The notes under the pieces were generated by a model that made no database searches, was not told where the DNA came from, and saw only the letters and a program-made list of their open reading frames with translations. DNA of 64,000 nucleotides from an uncultured Lachnospiraceae bacterium (GTDB lineage Bacteria > Bacillota > Clostridia > Lachnospirales > Lachnospiraceae). Made by a program: the position numbers and the translations under genes. Position 1 is the first letter of the stretch, and the number at the start of each line of letters is the position of its first letter. Positions 35,240-44,477 of the stretch are shown here, piece by piece. Location of the stretch: NCBI GenBank assembly GCA_910585555.1, contig CAJUFU010000001.1, positions 5,355 to 69,354 on the forward strand, in the 5' to 3' direction.

Positions 35240-35680
35240 ATGCAAAAACGTATCGAAGAAATGTTTGATAAAATGTATCCCATGACAGAGGGCCTGAAAA
35301 AGAAGGCTTACGAGACGTGGATGGAAGAATTCCGCGAGAAACACAAGGAGATTTTGAAGGAAATCATAGAATCCGTGGAGAAAGCGCAGGAGCGTGAAGA
35401 AAAGGCTTTGGAAATAGCGGCGGTATTTGCGGATGCGGTGGAGAGTAAATTTTCAAAAAGAGGCAGGATATCGGCAAGGAAACAGGTGGATATCAACTGC
35501 TTTATGATTTATTATATATTTCCGGCTATTTTGCTGACACAAAGCGATTATGCTGTGATGATGGCAGATGCAATCCGGGATACGTGGAAGGTACGCTTTA
35601 AGAACAGCAGTCATCTTGAATATACGGATTATAATACCATACATGGGTCCTTCAACGAGAAAATATTTGGGATGTTTTAA
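35240..35680 (+). CDS. Hypothetical protein
   Basis: The 146-aa product is highly charged and helical in its first 80 residues (MQKRIEEMFDKMYPMTEGLKKKAYETWMEEF...), followed by a hydrophobic stretch NCFMIYYIFPAILLTQ that is probably buried and not a membrane span. I recognise no family. ATG 35240 was chosen because GGAGG stands 5 nt upstream; the frame is open from 35222. Confidence 0.7.
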   Translation: MQKRIEEMFDKMYPMTEGLKKKAYETWMEEFREKHKEILKEIIESVEKAQEREEKALEIAAVFADAVESKFSKRGRISARKQVDINCFMIYYIFPAILLTQSDYAVMMADAIRDTWKVRFKNSSHLEYTDYNTIHGSFNEKIFGMF

Positions 35681-35690
35681 GAAATGAAAA

Positions 35691-35713
35691 CGAGGGGAAT
35701 TTATATCCCCTCG
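35691..35713. terminator. Bidirectional terminator at the prs 3' end
   Basis: CGAGGGGA (35691-35698) pairs with TCCCCTCG (35706-35713). On the minus strand it is followed by TTTTC. It overlaps the last codons of prs and serves both convergent genes. Confidence 0.8.
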
Positions 35714-36894
35714 ATGTCTCCTTCATGATATCTTGCCACACAGGCTTGAATACGTTCCACAGGATTTAAAAGGTCACTGATGGAAGTGTCATGGTTTAAG
35801 GTGTCAATGATGTAAGCGATGTATTTACTCATATCACAGTCAATATACCATTCGCGGTTTAAAAGTTCTGGCGTCTGATAAATCAAATTGGTGGTCAAAA
35901 CCCTGTGAATAATGCCCTCATTATAGGCTTTGTCAAATCCTGCAAGGCCCGCGGTAAACAGACCGAAAGTGGAGAAGACAAAGATACGATTGGCTTTCCG
36001 CTCTTTGAGTGCGGCAGCGACTTCCAATACACTCTCGCCGGAGGAAATCATATCGTCTATGATGATAACGTCTTTTCCCTCCACACTGCTTCCCAAAAAT
36101 TCATGGGCAATAATGGGATTTCTGCCGTTTACGATTCTGGTGTAGTCTCTTCTCTTATAAAACATACCCATATCAAGTCCCAGCACATTGGCAATATAGA
36201 TGGCTCTGCTCATGCCGCCTTCATCAGGACTGATGACCATCATATAATCGGCATCAATTTTTAAATTTCGTACATGCGCCAATAATCCTTTAATGAACTG
36301 ATAGGCAGGCTGGACCGTCTCAAAGCCATGGAGTGGGATCGCGTTCTGGACACGGGGGTCATGGGCGTCAAAAGTAATGATATTATCCACTCCCATATTT
36401 ACCATTTCCTGCAGCGCCAGCGCGCAGTCCAAAGACTCTCTGGCTGTTCTTTTATGCTGTCTGCTTTCATAGAGATAAGGCATGATAACGGTAATCCGTC
36501 TTGCCTTACCGCCAACGGCAGCGATAATCCGTTTTAAATCCTGATAGTGATCATCAGGGGACATATGGTTTTCATGTCCGCAGAGGGAGTAGGTGAGGCT
36601 GTAATTGGCCACATCAACTAGAAGATAAAGATCTGTACCGCGGACAGATTCTTTGATTACGCCTTTGGCTTCACCGGAACCGAAACGGGGTACTTTGGCA
36701 TCCAGAATGTAGGTGCTTCGCTGGTAGCCGGAGAAAGCCAGGGAATCTTTGTGCTCGCTTTCCCGTTCCGTGCGCCATTTTACAAGATAGTAATCGACCT
36801 TTTTACCAAGATTGATACAGCCCTCTAGCGGAATCATCCCAAGGGAGCCGACAGGTATGGTTTCCAGATTTCTTTTTTCTTCACGTCTGGTCAT
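35701..36894 (-). CDS. prs: Ribose-phosphate pyrophosphokinase, long variant
   Basis: The enzyme makes PRPP from ribose 5-phosphate and ATP for nucleotide, His and Trp synthesis. At 397 aa it is about 80 residues longer than the usual form. Seen are the catalytic-loop basic residues in YKRRDYTRIV and the PRPP-binding loop VIIIDDMISSGESVL (near residue 275). The canonical DLHAGQIQGFF site is replaced by DAHDPRVQNAIP, marking a divergent subfamily. ATG 36894 was chosen because GAGGA overlaps the dnaC stop just upstream. It follows dnaC closely. Confidence 0.9.
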   Translation of the reverse strand: MTRREEKRNLETIPVGSLGMIPLEGCINLGKKVDYYLVKWRTERESEHKDSLAFSGYQRSTYILDAKVPRFGSGEAKGVIKESVRGTDLYLLVDVANYSLTYSLCGHENHMSPDDHYQDLKRIIAAVGGKARRITVIMPYLYESRQHKRTARESLDCALALQEMVNMGVDNIITFDAHDPRVQNAIPLHGFETVQPAYQFIKGLLAHVRNLKIDADYMMVISPDEGGMSRAIYIANVLGLDMGMFYKRRDYTRIVNGRNPIIAHEFLGSSVEGKDVIIIDDMISSGESVLEVAAALKERKANRIFVFSTFGLFTAGLAGFDKAYNEGIIHRVLTTNLIYQTPELLNREWYIDCDMSKYIAYIIDTLNHDTSISDLLNPVERIQACVARYHEGDIEGI

Positions 36895-36902
36895 TAAAAT
36901 CC

Positions 36903-37874
36903 TCACTTTCTGTTCATCAGTCTCTTTTTGTACATACGAATGTCTTGGCCTGACAGTTTACAGACTTCATAGTTGCTTGTGATGCGGGAAAAGATACGAT
37001 CGGAGTATCGGTTCCGCAATTCTTCCAAAGACAGATTGGTGGAGATAATGGTAGCTTTCTTACCCATGTGGCGTTCATTTAACAGTGCGAAGAGCTGAGA
37101 GGTGATAAACTGATTTGTTAGTTCGGTTCCCAGGTCATCAACAATGAGCAGGTCGCATTGGTAGAGGTCTGCGTAGGCACTGCGCAGTTCTTCCCTGTTT
37201 TTATAATCAAAGGAATTTTTTGAAAGCAAATCAAACAGACCTGTAGCGCCGAAGTAGATAACGGAGTGGCCCCGCTCGATCAATTCCTTTGCCACACAGC
37301 CGGAAAGAAAAGATTTTCCCGTACCCACTGTACCATAAAAAAAGAGATTATGGTAGTCGGAATTGAAATTTTTGATAAAATTCTGGCAGGTTCTGACTGC
37401 ATTTCGAAAACGAGTCAGATCATCTCCTGTGTAATATTCGTAGGATAAAGCGTTAAAATTTTCGGTGCGCAACATTTCCTGAATATTGGACTGCTCATAG
37501 AGGAGGGTGATCATGGACTGGCGAAAGCAGTGGCATTTGCCGCCGTCCACATAACCAGTATCCTTACAGTCCGGGCACTCATAGACGGGCTCCAAATAGT
37601 CCTCAGGGAGACCATAATCCTTTAAGAGCTTCGCCTTACATCCGGAAAGTTCGGCAAGGGAGTCCTTAAGGTCTTCTAAGGCATCCTCGTCCCCGGCAAG
37701 CAGCTTCTTACCCTGTGCGACGGACACAGATGCCACAGAATCTGCAAGCTCTCTATAACCCGGTATATGTGCATATACGTAGGCAAGCTTTTGTTCCGCC
37801 TCATGACGGCTTTTTGCCTGCTTTACTTCATATTGATGAAGAATCTGATCATATTGTGTGTTAGTCAGTGACAC
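36903..37874 (-). CDS. dnaC: Helicase loader, DnaC/DnaI-type AAA+ ATPase
   Basis: This protein loads the replicative helicase. The 323-aa product has an N-terminal helical region, a zinc-binding segment CPDCKDTGYVDGGKCHC (about 113-129), and an AAA+ domain with Walker A GTVGTGKSFL near residue 184 and Walker B LLIVDDLG near residue 243. It starts with GTG (37874) behind AAGGAGCC. It lies 17 bp after the DnaD-domain gene, its usual partner. Confidence 0.94.
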   Translation of the reverse strand: MSLTNTQYDQILHQYEVKQAKSRHEAEQKLAYVYAHIPGYRELADSVASVSVAQGKKLLAGDEDALEDLKDSLAELSGCKAKLLKDYGLPEDYLEPVYECPDCKDTGYVDGGKCHCFRQSMITLLYEQSNIQEMLRTENFNALSYEYYTGDDLTRFRNAVRTCQNFIKNFNSDYHNLFFYGTVGTGKSFLSGCVAKELIERGHSVIYFGATGLFDLLSKNSFDYKNREELRSAYADLYQCDLLIVDDLGTELTNQFITSQLFALLNERHMGKKATIISTNLSLEELRNRYSDRIFSRITSNYEVCKLSGQDIRMYKKRLMNRK

Positions 37875-37891
37875 GGTAGGGCTCCTTGTAA

Positions 37892-38932
37892 CTAATTGCT
37901 TAAGATTTCCTGCTCAAGCGCATCAAAATCATAATCGTTTTGTTTGAATTGGTTAAATTTGTTTTCTGAGACGGTGCGCGACGTTTTTCTCTTACGGTAG
38001 TCATCATCCAACGGCTGTATATCGCTTTTGTGATGTACCCCGGCCTTATACCAGCTGCTTAAGATACTGTCCGCATATTCAAAGCGGTGGTTGTCCGTGG
38101 CAAGAACGGTACGTTCACAGGCTGTGAGGATAACGTCTGTACCAAATCCATATTCCTTTTTCCAGCGGTTAATATAGGATACTTCCGTCTCGGTAGGGCT
38201 CCCTTGTCTTCCCAGAGCTTTCAGGACGTCATAGACGGATTTGTCATATTTCCCGGCAAGCTTTGCGGCCTGCTTGGGTGTTGTAATTCCCTGGTCCGCC
38301 CAGCTTAAAGCGACTTTCTCTATGTAGCGCATGTCTTTCTTGCCGCGGTCTACGCAGTATTGAATCAGGTAATCGATCAAATCTTCTGAGAACCCCAGCT
38401 TGTCCGAGATAAAAAGAATGGTGCGCACATCGTTGACGCTCAATGTCTTTTTTAAATACTGTTCCGCCACAAAAAGAAGCCTTGCGGAGGCTTCGTCGGA
38501 TTTGAAAGCTTTCAGCTCATCCAGCGTATAGTTTGGTTTGGAGGCGATTGGCACCACGGAGGCCAAAGGCGTCACGGTGGAAACAGATACAGTGGGAACC
38601 GGAGCAATCTGAGGCGTCACAGGAGCTGGAGCAGGCGTACTGAAATTCAGCAGATGGATGCCAATGACGTTTTTATTCTCGTCATAATCCAGAGAGAGGA
38701 GGCGGTTCTTTTCCCAGTATTTCAGGGCGCGCATGACGTCCTTTTCGGTATAATTGAAAGTATCTGCAATGTCACAGATACTGGTATTGAGCCGCGCGCT
38801 CATCATACGGATTAGATACAGATAGATCTTGAGCTGCGCATCATTGGCTGCCTGCATATACTCATCTATGAAACGGTTGGAAATCACCGTCGAATCCGCA
38901 TAGTTATCCTGATAAATTGTTAAAAGACCCAT
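37892..38932 (-). CDS. dnaD: DnaD-domain replication initiation protein
   Basis: The 346-aa protein has an N-terminal winged helix (QDNYADSTVISNRFIDEY...NTSICDIADTFNYTEKDVMRALKYW), a Pro/Val-rich linker around residues 125-155, and two DnaD_2-like C-terminal domains (near 185-250 and 255-330). It helps DnaC and DnaA load the helicase. ATG 38932 was chosen because GGGGTGG lies 8 nt upstream; the frame continues 82 codons through low-quality sequence. Confidence 0.88.
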   Translation of the reverse strand: MGLLTIYQDNYADSTVISNRFIDEYMQAANDAQLKIYLYLIRMMSARLNTSICDIADTFNYTEKDVMRALKYWEKNRLLSLDYDENKNVIGIHLLNFSTPAPAPVTPQIAPVPTVSVSTVTPLASVVPIASKPNYTLDELKAFKSDEASARLLFVAEQYLKKTLSVNDVRTILFISDKLGFSEDLIDYLIQYCVDRGKKDMRYIEKVALSWADQGITTPKQAAKLAGKYDKSVYDVLKALGRQGSPTETEVSYINRWKKEYGFGTDVILTACERTVLATDNHRFEYADSILSSWYKAGVHHKSDIQPLDDDYRKRKTSRTVSENKFNQFKQNDYDFDALEQEILSN

Positions 38933-39035
38933 TATATTATCCACCCCTGAATATATACAAAACAATAAAGTTACTATACAAAATAATGTTTTTGTCGTCC
39001 TGATACTGGCAGATTCCCATAAGAGAACAAAGTGA

Positions 39036-39044
39036 ATTATAGCA
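39036..39044 (-). promoter_or_regulatory. Extended -10 promoter of the dnaD-dnaC-prs operon
   Basis: On the minus strand TGCTATAAT lies 100 bp upstream of dnaD. No good -35 box is seen at 17 bp, as is common for extended -10 promoters. Confidence 0.5.
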
Positions 39045-39176
39045 TAGCGTTTTGTAAAAAGATATAGGAAAACTGTCACAAAGTGTGAGCAAAACACTTG
39101 TTTGGCAAAATACAGTAAAATGTGGACATTGTGGATAGTATTGATAAATGCCGAAAAGACGGGGAATCTCTTCCAC

Positions 39177-39227
39177 AAAAATATCCACAGAAGAATTTCC
39201 GAATCTTCGGTTCTTTTCTGTGGATAT
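39177..39227 (-). terminator. murC terminator built from two inverted DnaA-box-like 9-mers
   Basis: ATATCCACAG (39181-39190) pairs with CTGTGGATAT (39218-39227), with an inner CCGAA/TTCGG stem (39199-39203 with 39206-39210). On the minus strand TTTTTG follows, so it works as a terminator for murC. The arms match the DnaA box TTATCCACA at 8 of 9 positions, and TGTGGATAG lies nearby at 39129. Confidence 0.7.
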
Positions 39228-39236
39228 TGTGAACAA

Positions 39237-40616
39237 TTATCTTTGCAGCAGATTTTCTGCGATATTTACAACATTACCGGCCCCCATAGTTATCAACAGA
39301 TCATCCTTTGTGCAATTTTTTAGAAGGAAATCTTCAATTGCTTCAAAGGATGGGAAGTAATAACAGGAATGGCCCAGCTCTTCAATCTTGTGCTGCAGAG
39401 TCTGAGAGCTGATGCCAAGACTGTCTTTTTCCCGGGCGGCGTAAATATCTGCCAGAATGATTTCATCGGCAAGACTCAGCGCCTTTGCGAATTCATCCAG
39501 AAATGCTTTGGTGCGCGTGTAGGTATGAGGCTGGAAGACGCACCAGAGTTTTTTGTGGGGATAGTCTTTGGCGGCGTTTAGAGTGGCCCGAATCTCTGTG
39601 GGGTGGTGCGCGTAATCATCAATAATATTTATACCATGCAACTGTCCTTTATACTCAAAACGGCGGTCCGTTCCGCCAAAAGAAAGCAAGCCCTTTGCCA
39701 CGATATCGCCAGGGATATCCAGCACATCTGCCAAAGCAATGGACGCCAGGGCATTGGTGACATTGTGTTTTCCATGAACTTTTAAAGAGAACACTTCTTC
39801 TTTGCCATCCTTATGCATAAGATGAAAAGAGGGAAAGCCAAAGGCATCATAAGTAATCTGTGACGCGCTGTAGTCAGAGGAAGGGGAAGAACCGTAGGTG
39901 ATGACCCGGCAGGAAAGCCCTGCGGTAATCTCCTCCACTTGGTTGATATCGCTGTTGATGATCAGGGTGCCGTCCTCAGGAAGCAGAAGCGCGAAGCGAT
40001 GAAAAGAGTCGCGGATATCCTGAATATCTTTGAAGAAATCCAAGTGGTCTTCTTCTATATTAAGAATAATGCCGATTTTGGGCAGGAAACTCAAAAAACT
40101 GTTGGTGTACTCGCAGGCTTCCGTAACAAAATATTCTGAGGAGCCTACCCGGATGTTGCCGCCAATGGGTTTATAGACTCCGCCGATGGACAAGGTGGGG
40201 TCAACGCCGGCTTCCAAAAGAATTTGTGAAATCATGGAAGTGGTAGTGGTCTTGCCATGGGTGCCGCTTATGGCCACAGGCGTCTTATAGTTCTTCATCA
40301 TCTGGCCAAGAAGCTGCGCCCTGGTCAGTGTAGGAATTTGCATCTTTTTTGCGGCAATCAGCTCCGGATTGTCTGGTTTGATGGCCGCTGTGTAGACAAT
40401 CAGGTCAATGTCCTTTGTAAGGTTTTCTTCCCGCTGTCCGTAGTAGACACAAGCGCCGCGCTGGGTGAGAATACGGGTCAGATCAGAGGGTGCTCTGTCG
40501 GAACCGGAGATTTGAAAACCTTCTGTCAGGAGGATTTCCGCAAGCCCGCTCATGCTGATGCCGCCGATTCCGATAAAATATATATGGATTGGATTTTGAA
40601 AATTAATTTGATACAT
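39237..40616 (-). CDS. murC: UDP-N-acetylmuramate--L-alanine ligase
   Basis: MurC adds L-Ala to UDP-MurNAc, the first step of building the peptide stem of peptidoglycan. The 459-aa protein has the N-terminal UDP-binding loop YFIGIGGISMSGLAE, the ATP loop ISGTHGKTTTTSM near residue 117, and the FQPHTYTRT motif near residue 361. Length is normal. GGGAGATACCCC lies before the ATG. Confidence 0.97.
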   Translation of the reverse strand: MYQINFQNPIHIYFIGIGGISMSGLAEILLTEGFQISGSDRAPSDLTRILTQRGACVYYGQREENLTKDIDLIVYTAAIKPDNPELIAAKKMQIPTLTRAQLLGQMMKNYKTPVAISGTHGKTTTTSMISQILLEAGVDPTLSIGGVYKPIGGNIRVGSSEYFVTEACEYTNSFLSFLPKIGIILNIEEDHLDFFKDIQDIRDSFHRFALLLPEDGTLIINSDINQVEEITAGLSCRVITYGSSPSSDYSASQITYDAFGFPSFHLMHKDGKEEVFSLKVHGKHNVTNALASIALADVLDIPGDIVAKGLLSFGGTDRRFEYKGQLHGINIIDDYAHHPTEIRATLNAAKDYPHKKLWCVFQPHTYTRTKAFLDEFAKALSLADEIILADIYAAREKDSLGISSQTLQHKIEELGHSCYYFPSFEAIEDFLLKNCTKDDLLITMGAGNVVNIAENLLQR

Positions 40617-40775
40617 GGGGTATCTCCCTATTTACATTTTTTACTAGTATTATACTCATTTCACGGGAAAAAACCAATAAGAATTTATTTTGTACAGATT
40701 TTAGACATAATCTACAAAATGGAGATATGGGCAGAATCCTCACAAAATGGGTTATGTAAAAAGTGGACAAAGATA

Positions 40776-40804
40776 TTGAAAATGTAAATAAAATATTGTA
40801 TATT
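40776..40804 (+). promoter_or_regulatory. Promoter of glgC-glgD
   Basis: TTGAAA (40776-40781) and TATATT (40799-40804) are 17 bp apart in very AT-rich DNA, about 75 bp before glgC. Confidence 0.6.
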
Positions 40805-40881
40805 ATTAATATAACAAAAGTGAAATCATATATTATTTGCTCTAAAATATATAAATATTTTAAGAAATAAGAGGTGATAAA

Positions 40882-42153
40882 ATGGTTAAGAAAGAAATGA
40901 TTGCCATGCTGTTAGCGGGCGGTCAGGGAAGCAGATTGGGAGTACTTACATCAAAGGTTGCGAAGCCTGCGGTATCCTTTGGCAGTAAATACAGGATTAT
41001 CGACTTTCCTTTGAGCAACTGTATTAATTCGGGTGTTGATACGGTGGGCGTACTCACACAGTACCAGCCGCTTCGGTTAAATTCACATATCGGAATTGGC
41101 ATTCCCTGGGATCTTGACAGGAATATTGGCGGTGTCGCGGTTCTGCCTCCTTATGAAAAGAGTGCAAATAGTGAATGGTACACTGGCACGGCGAATGCGA
41201 TTTATCAGAATATGGATTACATGGAGAATTTCAATCCCGACTATGTGCTGATTCTGTCTGGCGATCATATCTATAAGATGGATTACGAGGTCATGCTTGA
41301 TTTCCACAAGCAGAATGGTGCTGAGGTGACGATTGCAGTTATGCCTGTGCCTATGGAAGAAGCCAAGCGTTTTGGTATTATGATTACTGACGAGAACCGC
41401 AAGATTACCGATTTCGAAGAGAAGCCGGCGAATCCCCGCAGTAATCTTGCATCCATGGGTATCTATATCTTTAACTGGAAGACCTTAAAAGAAGCACTTC
41501 TTGCGAACTCTGAGCAGCCCGGACTGGATTTCGGAAAACATTTGATTCCGTATTGTCATAAGAAAGGCGCGCCCCTTTATGCATATGAGTTTAACGGCTA
41601 CTGGAAGGATGTAGGGACGCTCCACTCCTACTGGGAAGCGAATATGGAATTGATTGATATTGTTCCGGAGTTCAATCTTTATGAGGAGTATTGGAAAATT
41701 TATACAAAGAGTGAGATTCTGCCGCCACAATACCTGTCTTCGGATAGTGTGGTGGAGAGGAGTATCATCGGGGAAGGATGTGAGATTCGAGGCAGGGTAT
41801 ACAACTCAGTAATCGGGTGCGGCGTTATCATTGGGGAAGGCACAGTGATCAAGGATTCCATCATCATGAACCAGACGCAGATTGGGGACAACTGTGAACT
41901 GTATAAGGCGATTGTCGCTGAGAATACGGTGATTGGGGATGATGTGAAACTTGGCATTGGAGAGGCAGTACCGAATGAGACAGACCCTCATATCTACGAT
42001 CACGATATTGTGACTGTGGGAGAGAAGAGCGTCATTCCGAAAGGAATTACCATAGGGAAAAATTCAGTAGTCTTCGGTGTGACTACGGCTGAGGACTATG
42101 AGAACGGGAACCTCCCGAGTGGTAAAACTTTGATTAAGGCAGGTGATAAATAG
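40882..42153 (+). CDS. glgC: Glucose-1-phosphate adenylyltransferase catalytic subunit
   Basis: GlgC makes ADP-glucose for glycogen. The 423-aa protein has the nucleotidyl-transferase motif MLLAGGQGSRLGVLT, the KPAVSFGSKYRIIDFPLSN segment, the catalytic Asp in LSGDHIYKMDY near residue 134, and a C-terminal left-handed beta-helix. AAGAGGTGATAAA precedes the ATG. Its stop overlaps the glgD start by one base. Confidence 0.97.
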   Translation: MVKKEMIAMLLAGGQGSRLGVLTSKVAKPAVSFGSKYRIIDFPLSNCINSGVDTVGVLTQYQPLRLNSHIGIGIPWDLDRNIGGVAVLPPYEKSANSEWYTGTANAIYQNMDYMENFNPDYVLILSGDHIYKMDYEVMLDFHKQNGAEVTIAVMPVPMEEAKRFGIMITDENRKITDFEEKPANPRSNLASMGIYIFNWKTLKEALLANSEQPGLDFGKHLIPYCHKKGAPLYAYEFNGYWKDVGTLHSYWEANMELIDIVPEFNLYEEYWKIYTKSEILPPQYLSSDSVVERSIIGEGCEIRGRVYNSVIGCGVIIGEGTVIKDSIIMNQTQIGDNCELYKAIVAENTVIGDDVKLGIGEAVPNETDPHIYDHDIVTVGEKSVIPKGITIGKNSVVFGVTTAEDYENGNLPSGKTLIKAGDK

Positions 42154-43271
42154 TGAGAGCAATTGGAATTATCTTAGCTGGCGGCAACAATCACAGGATT
42201 AAGAAGTTAACGCAGAAGCGTGCAGTCTGTGCAATGCCTATTGCAGGCAGCTACCGGGGCATCGATTTCGCACTTAGTAATATGTCCAATTCCCATATCA
42301 ATAAGGTGGCTGTGTTCACGCAGTATAATGCGGGTAGCCTGAACGAACATTTAAGTTCTTCTAAATGGTGGGATTTTGGCCGTAAGCAGGGAGGGCTGTT
42401 TGTAGTGACACCCGCTCTGACGGCAGAGAGCAATGCATGGTATCGCGGCACGGCGGATGCGATTGCACAGAACCTGTCTTTCCTGAAAAACAGCCATGAG
42501 CCTTACGTAGTGATTGCTTCCGGCGACTGCGTCTATAAGATGGACTACAATAAAGTGTTGGAGTACCATATTGAAAAGAAAGCAGACATCACAGTGGTAT
42601 GTAAGGACATGGATACGGATGTCAATGTAGAGCGTTACGGTACGCTCAAGATGAACGAGGAATGCCGCATTGAAGAGTTTGAGGAGAAGCCGGTAGTGGC
42701 AAAATCCAACACGATTTCCTGTGGTATCTACGTGGTCAGAAGACGCCAGCTGATAGAGATGATCGAGAGATGTAAAGAGGAAGACCGCTTCGATTTCGTA
42801 AAGGATATTCTGATTCGCTATAAGAACCAGAAAAGAATCTTTGGTTATAAGATTAAAGAGTACTGGAGCAATATAGCGACGGTGGAGGATTACTTTAAGA
42901 CCAATATGGATTTCTTAAAGCCTGAAATCAGAGATTATTTCTTTAAGCAGTATCCGGATATATATTCCAAGGTGGATGACCTGCCGCCAGCCAAGTATAA
43001 TATAGGAGCCAACATTAAGAACAGTCTGATATCCAGTGGTTGTATCGTAAACGGTACGGTGGAAGACTCCGTAATCTTTAAAGAGACATACATAGGGAAT
43101 AACTGTTATATCAAGAATTCCATTATTTTGAACGATGTCTACATTGGAGATAATACACATATCGAAAACTGTATCGTGGAGAGCAGAGGTACGATTCGTG
43201 CCAATTCTTACCACAAAGGAGAAAATGATATTGAAATTGTGGTAGAACATAATGACAGATATGTAATCTAA
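42153..43271 (+). CDS. glgD: Glucose-1-phosphate adenylyltransferase regulatory-type subunit GlgD
   Basis: GlgD is a paralog of GlgC found in Firmicutes that raises activity of the GlgC-GlgD complex. The 372-aa protein keeps the overall fold but has a degraded active site: the loop reads LAGGNNHRIKKLT and the catalytic position lies in ASGDCVYKMDY. The start is GTG 42153, with GGCAGGTGA upstream inside glgC. The rest of a glycogen operon is not in the window. Confidence 0.94.
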   Translation: MRAIGIILAGGNNHRIKKLTQKRAVCAMPIAGSYRGIDFALSNMSNSHINKVAVFTQYNAGSLNEHLSSSKWWDFGRKQGGLFVVTPALTAESNAWYRGTADAIAQNLSFLKNSHEPYVVIASGDCVYKMDYNKVLEYHIEKKADITVVCKDMDTDVNVERYGTLKMNEECRIEEFEEKPVVAKSNTISCGIYVVRRRQLIEMIERCKEEDRFDFVKDILIRYKNQKRIFGYKIKEYWSNIATVEDYFKTNMDFLKPEIRDYFFKQYPDIYSKVDDLPPAKYNIGANIKNSLISSGCIVNGTVEDSVIFKETYIGNNCYIKNSIILNDVYIGDNTHIENCIVESRGTIRANSYHKGENDIEIVVEHNDRYVI

Positions 43272-43334
43272 TGGTATAATGGACGGAAGTACTCTAACTT
43301 GCGTCCCAAGGTTTAACTAATAATTTTTGGTGAC

Positions 43335-43363
43335 TTGTCTACCGTGTGAAAAATTGGTATAAT
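43335..43363 (+). promoter_or_regulatory. Promoter of spoVG
   Basis: TTGTCT (43335-43340) and TATAAT (43358-43363) are 17 bp apart, about 170 bp before spoVG. The leader between them shows no clear structure. A sigma-H-type element was not evident. Confidence 0.65.
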
Positions 43364-43531
43364 GAAGGGGTGACTGCTAGTTGGGTTGGGCTGACTGTGT
43401 AAGGGGCATGTACATTATTAACTAAATGTTTATTACAAGCTACGTGGCTTGATGAGTATGACTTGTGTGGAAAAGCTTGTGAAAACCGGCGCTAATTCGT
43501 CCGGTATCATATGATAAGGAGGCTGAGCTTC

Positions 43532-43804
43532 ATGAGAATTACTGATGTCCGCGTGCGTAAGATGACTCAAGACAGCAAGATGAAAGCAATCGTCTCAATT
43601 ACCATTGACGATGAGTTTGTAGTTCATGACATTAAAGTAATCGAAGGCGAAAAAGGTCTTTTTATAGCCATGCCAAGTAAGAAAGCGACTGACGGCGAGT
43701 ATCGTGATATTGCACATCCGATCAATTCCGAGACTCGTGACAGAATTCAGAGAATTATCTTGGACAGCTATGAAAAAGCGCTTTTAGAACCGGGCGATGG
43801 GTAA
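43532..43804 (+). CDS. spoVG: SpoVG regulatory RNA/DNA-binding protein
   Basis: SpoVG is a small global regulator that affects sporulation, septation and surface functions. The 90-aa protein starts MRITDVRVRKM and has IVSITIDDEFVVHDIKVIEG and the MPSKKATDGEYRDIAHPIN segment, highly typical. ATG 43532 was chosen because AAGGAGG lies 9 nt upstream. Confidence 0.96.
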   Translation: MRITDVRVRKMTQDSKMKAIVSITIDDEFVVHDIKVIEGEKGLFIAMPSKKATDGEYRDIAHPINSETRDRIQRIILDSYEKALLEPGDG

Positions 43805-43821
43805 AAAGCATGATGTGGAAG

Positions 43822-43850
43822 GAAAAGGACGCGAGAGCGTCTTTTTCTTA
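43822..43850 (+). terminator. Terminator after spoVG
   Basis: GAAAAGGACGC (43822-43832) pairs with GCGTCTTTTTC (43837-43847) around GAGA, with T-rich sequence following. Confidence 0.9.
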
Positions 43851-43925
43851 TGGAATTTTTTATTTTTCTGTCAGAAAAATCATTCTTTCTGCGAATTATA
43901 AGTAACAGGAAAGGTGGTGGTAATT

Positions 43926-44474
43926 ATGGAGATCAATGAAAGTAATTTTGTCAAACAGTTAAAAAGAAAAAATGAACAGGCTTTGTGCTATGTAATTGAT
44001 CACTATGGATGGGTTTTGAAAACCGTTGTAAAAAGGCAGATGAGGTCCCTCCCACATCTGTGGGATGACTGCATGAATGACACGCTGCTGGCCGTATGGG
44101 ATAATATCGACAGCTTTGATCCGAAAAGATCAGAATTTCAGAATTGGCTGGCTGGCGTATGCCGGTTTAAGGCGTTGACTTATGTGCGAAAATATATAGA
44201 GGCATCCAGGGAAGATTTGATGGAACAGATGCCTGAGTGGGAAGATGAAACAGCGGGGCGCGAGTTTCTACGCCAGGAATATGCGGAGGAGGTCGATCGA
44301 GTCTTATCCTATTTAAAGGAGGAGGATGCCAAAATCTTTAAGTTGATTTATCTGGAAGGATTGACGATGGACGAGGTAGCAGGCCGAATGAATATGAGTA
44401 AGACCGTGCTTTACGGTCGTGTCAGCAGAGGCAGAAAGCAGCTGCGGAGAATCTTTCAGGAAAGCGAGGTGTAG
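43926..44474 (+). CDS. sigV: ECF-type RNA polymerase sigma factor, SigV-like
   Basis: The 182-aa protein has sigma region 2 (CYVIDHYGWVLKTVVKRQM...DDCMNDTLLAVWDNIDSFD) and region 4 (IFKLIYLEGLTMDEVAGRMNMSKTVLYGRVSRGRKQL). It is followed after 3 bp by an RsiV-like anti-sigma gene, which identifies the pair by context. SigV systems of Bacillus, Enterococcus and Clostridioides respond to lysozyme. ATG 43926 was chosen because AAAGGTGG is correctly placed. Confidence 0.87.
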   Translation: MEINESNFVKQLKRKNEQALCYVIDHYGWVLKTVVKRQMRSLPHLWDDCMNDTLLAVWDNIDSFDPKRSEFQNWLAGVCRFKALTYVRKYIEASREDLMEQMPEWEDETAGREFLRQEYAEEVDRVLSYLKEEDAKIFKLIYLEGLTMDEVAGRMNMSKTVLYGRVSRGRKQLRRIFQESEV

Positions 44475-44477
44475 AAA

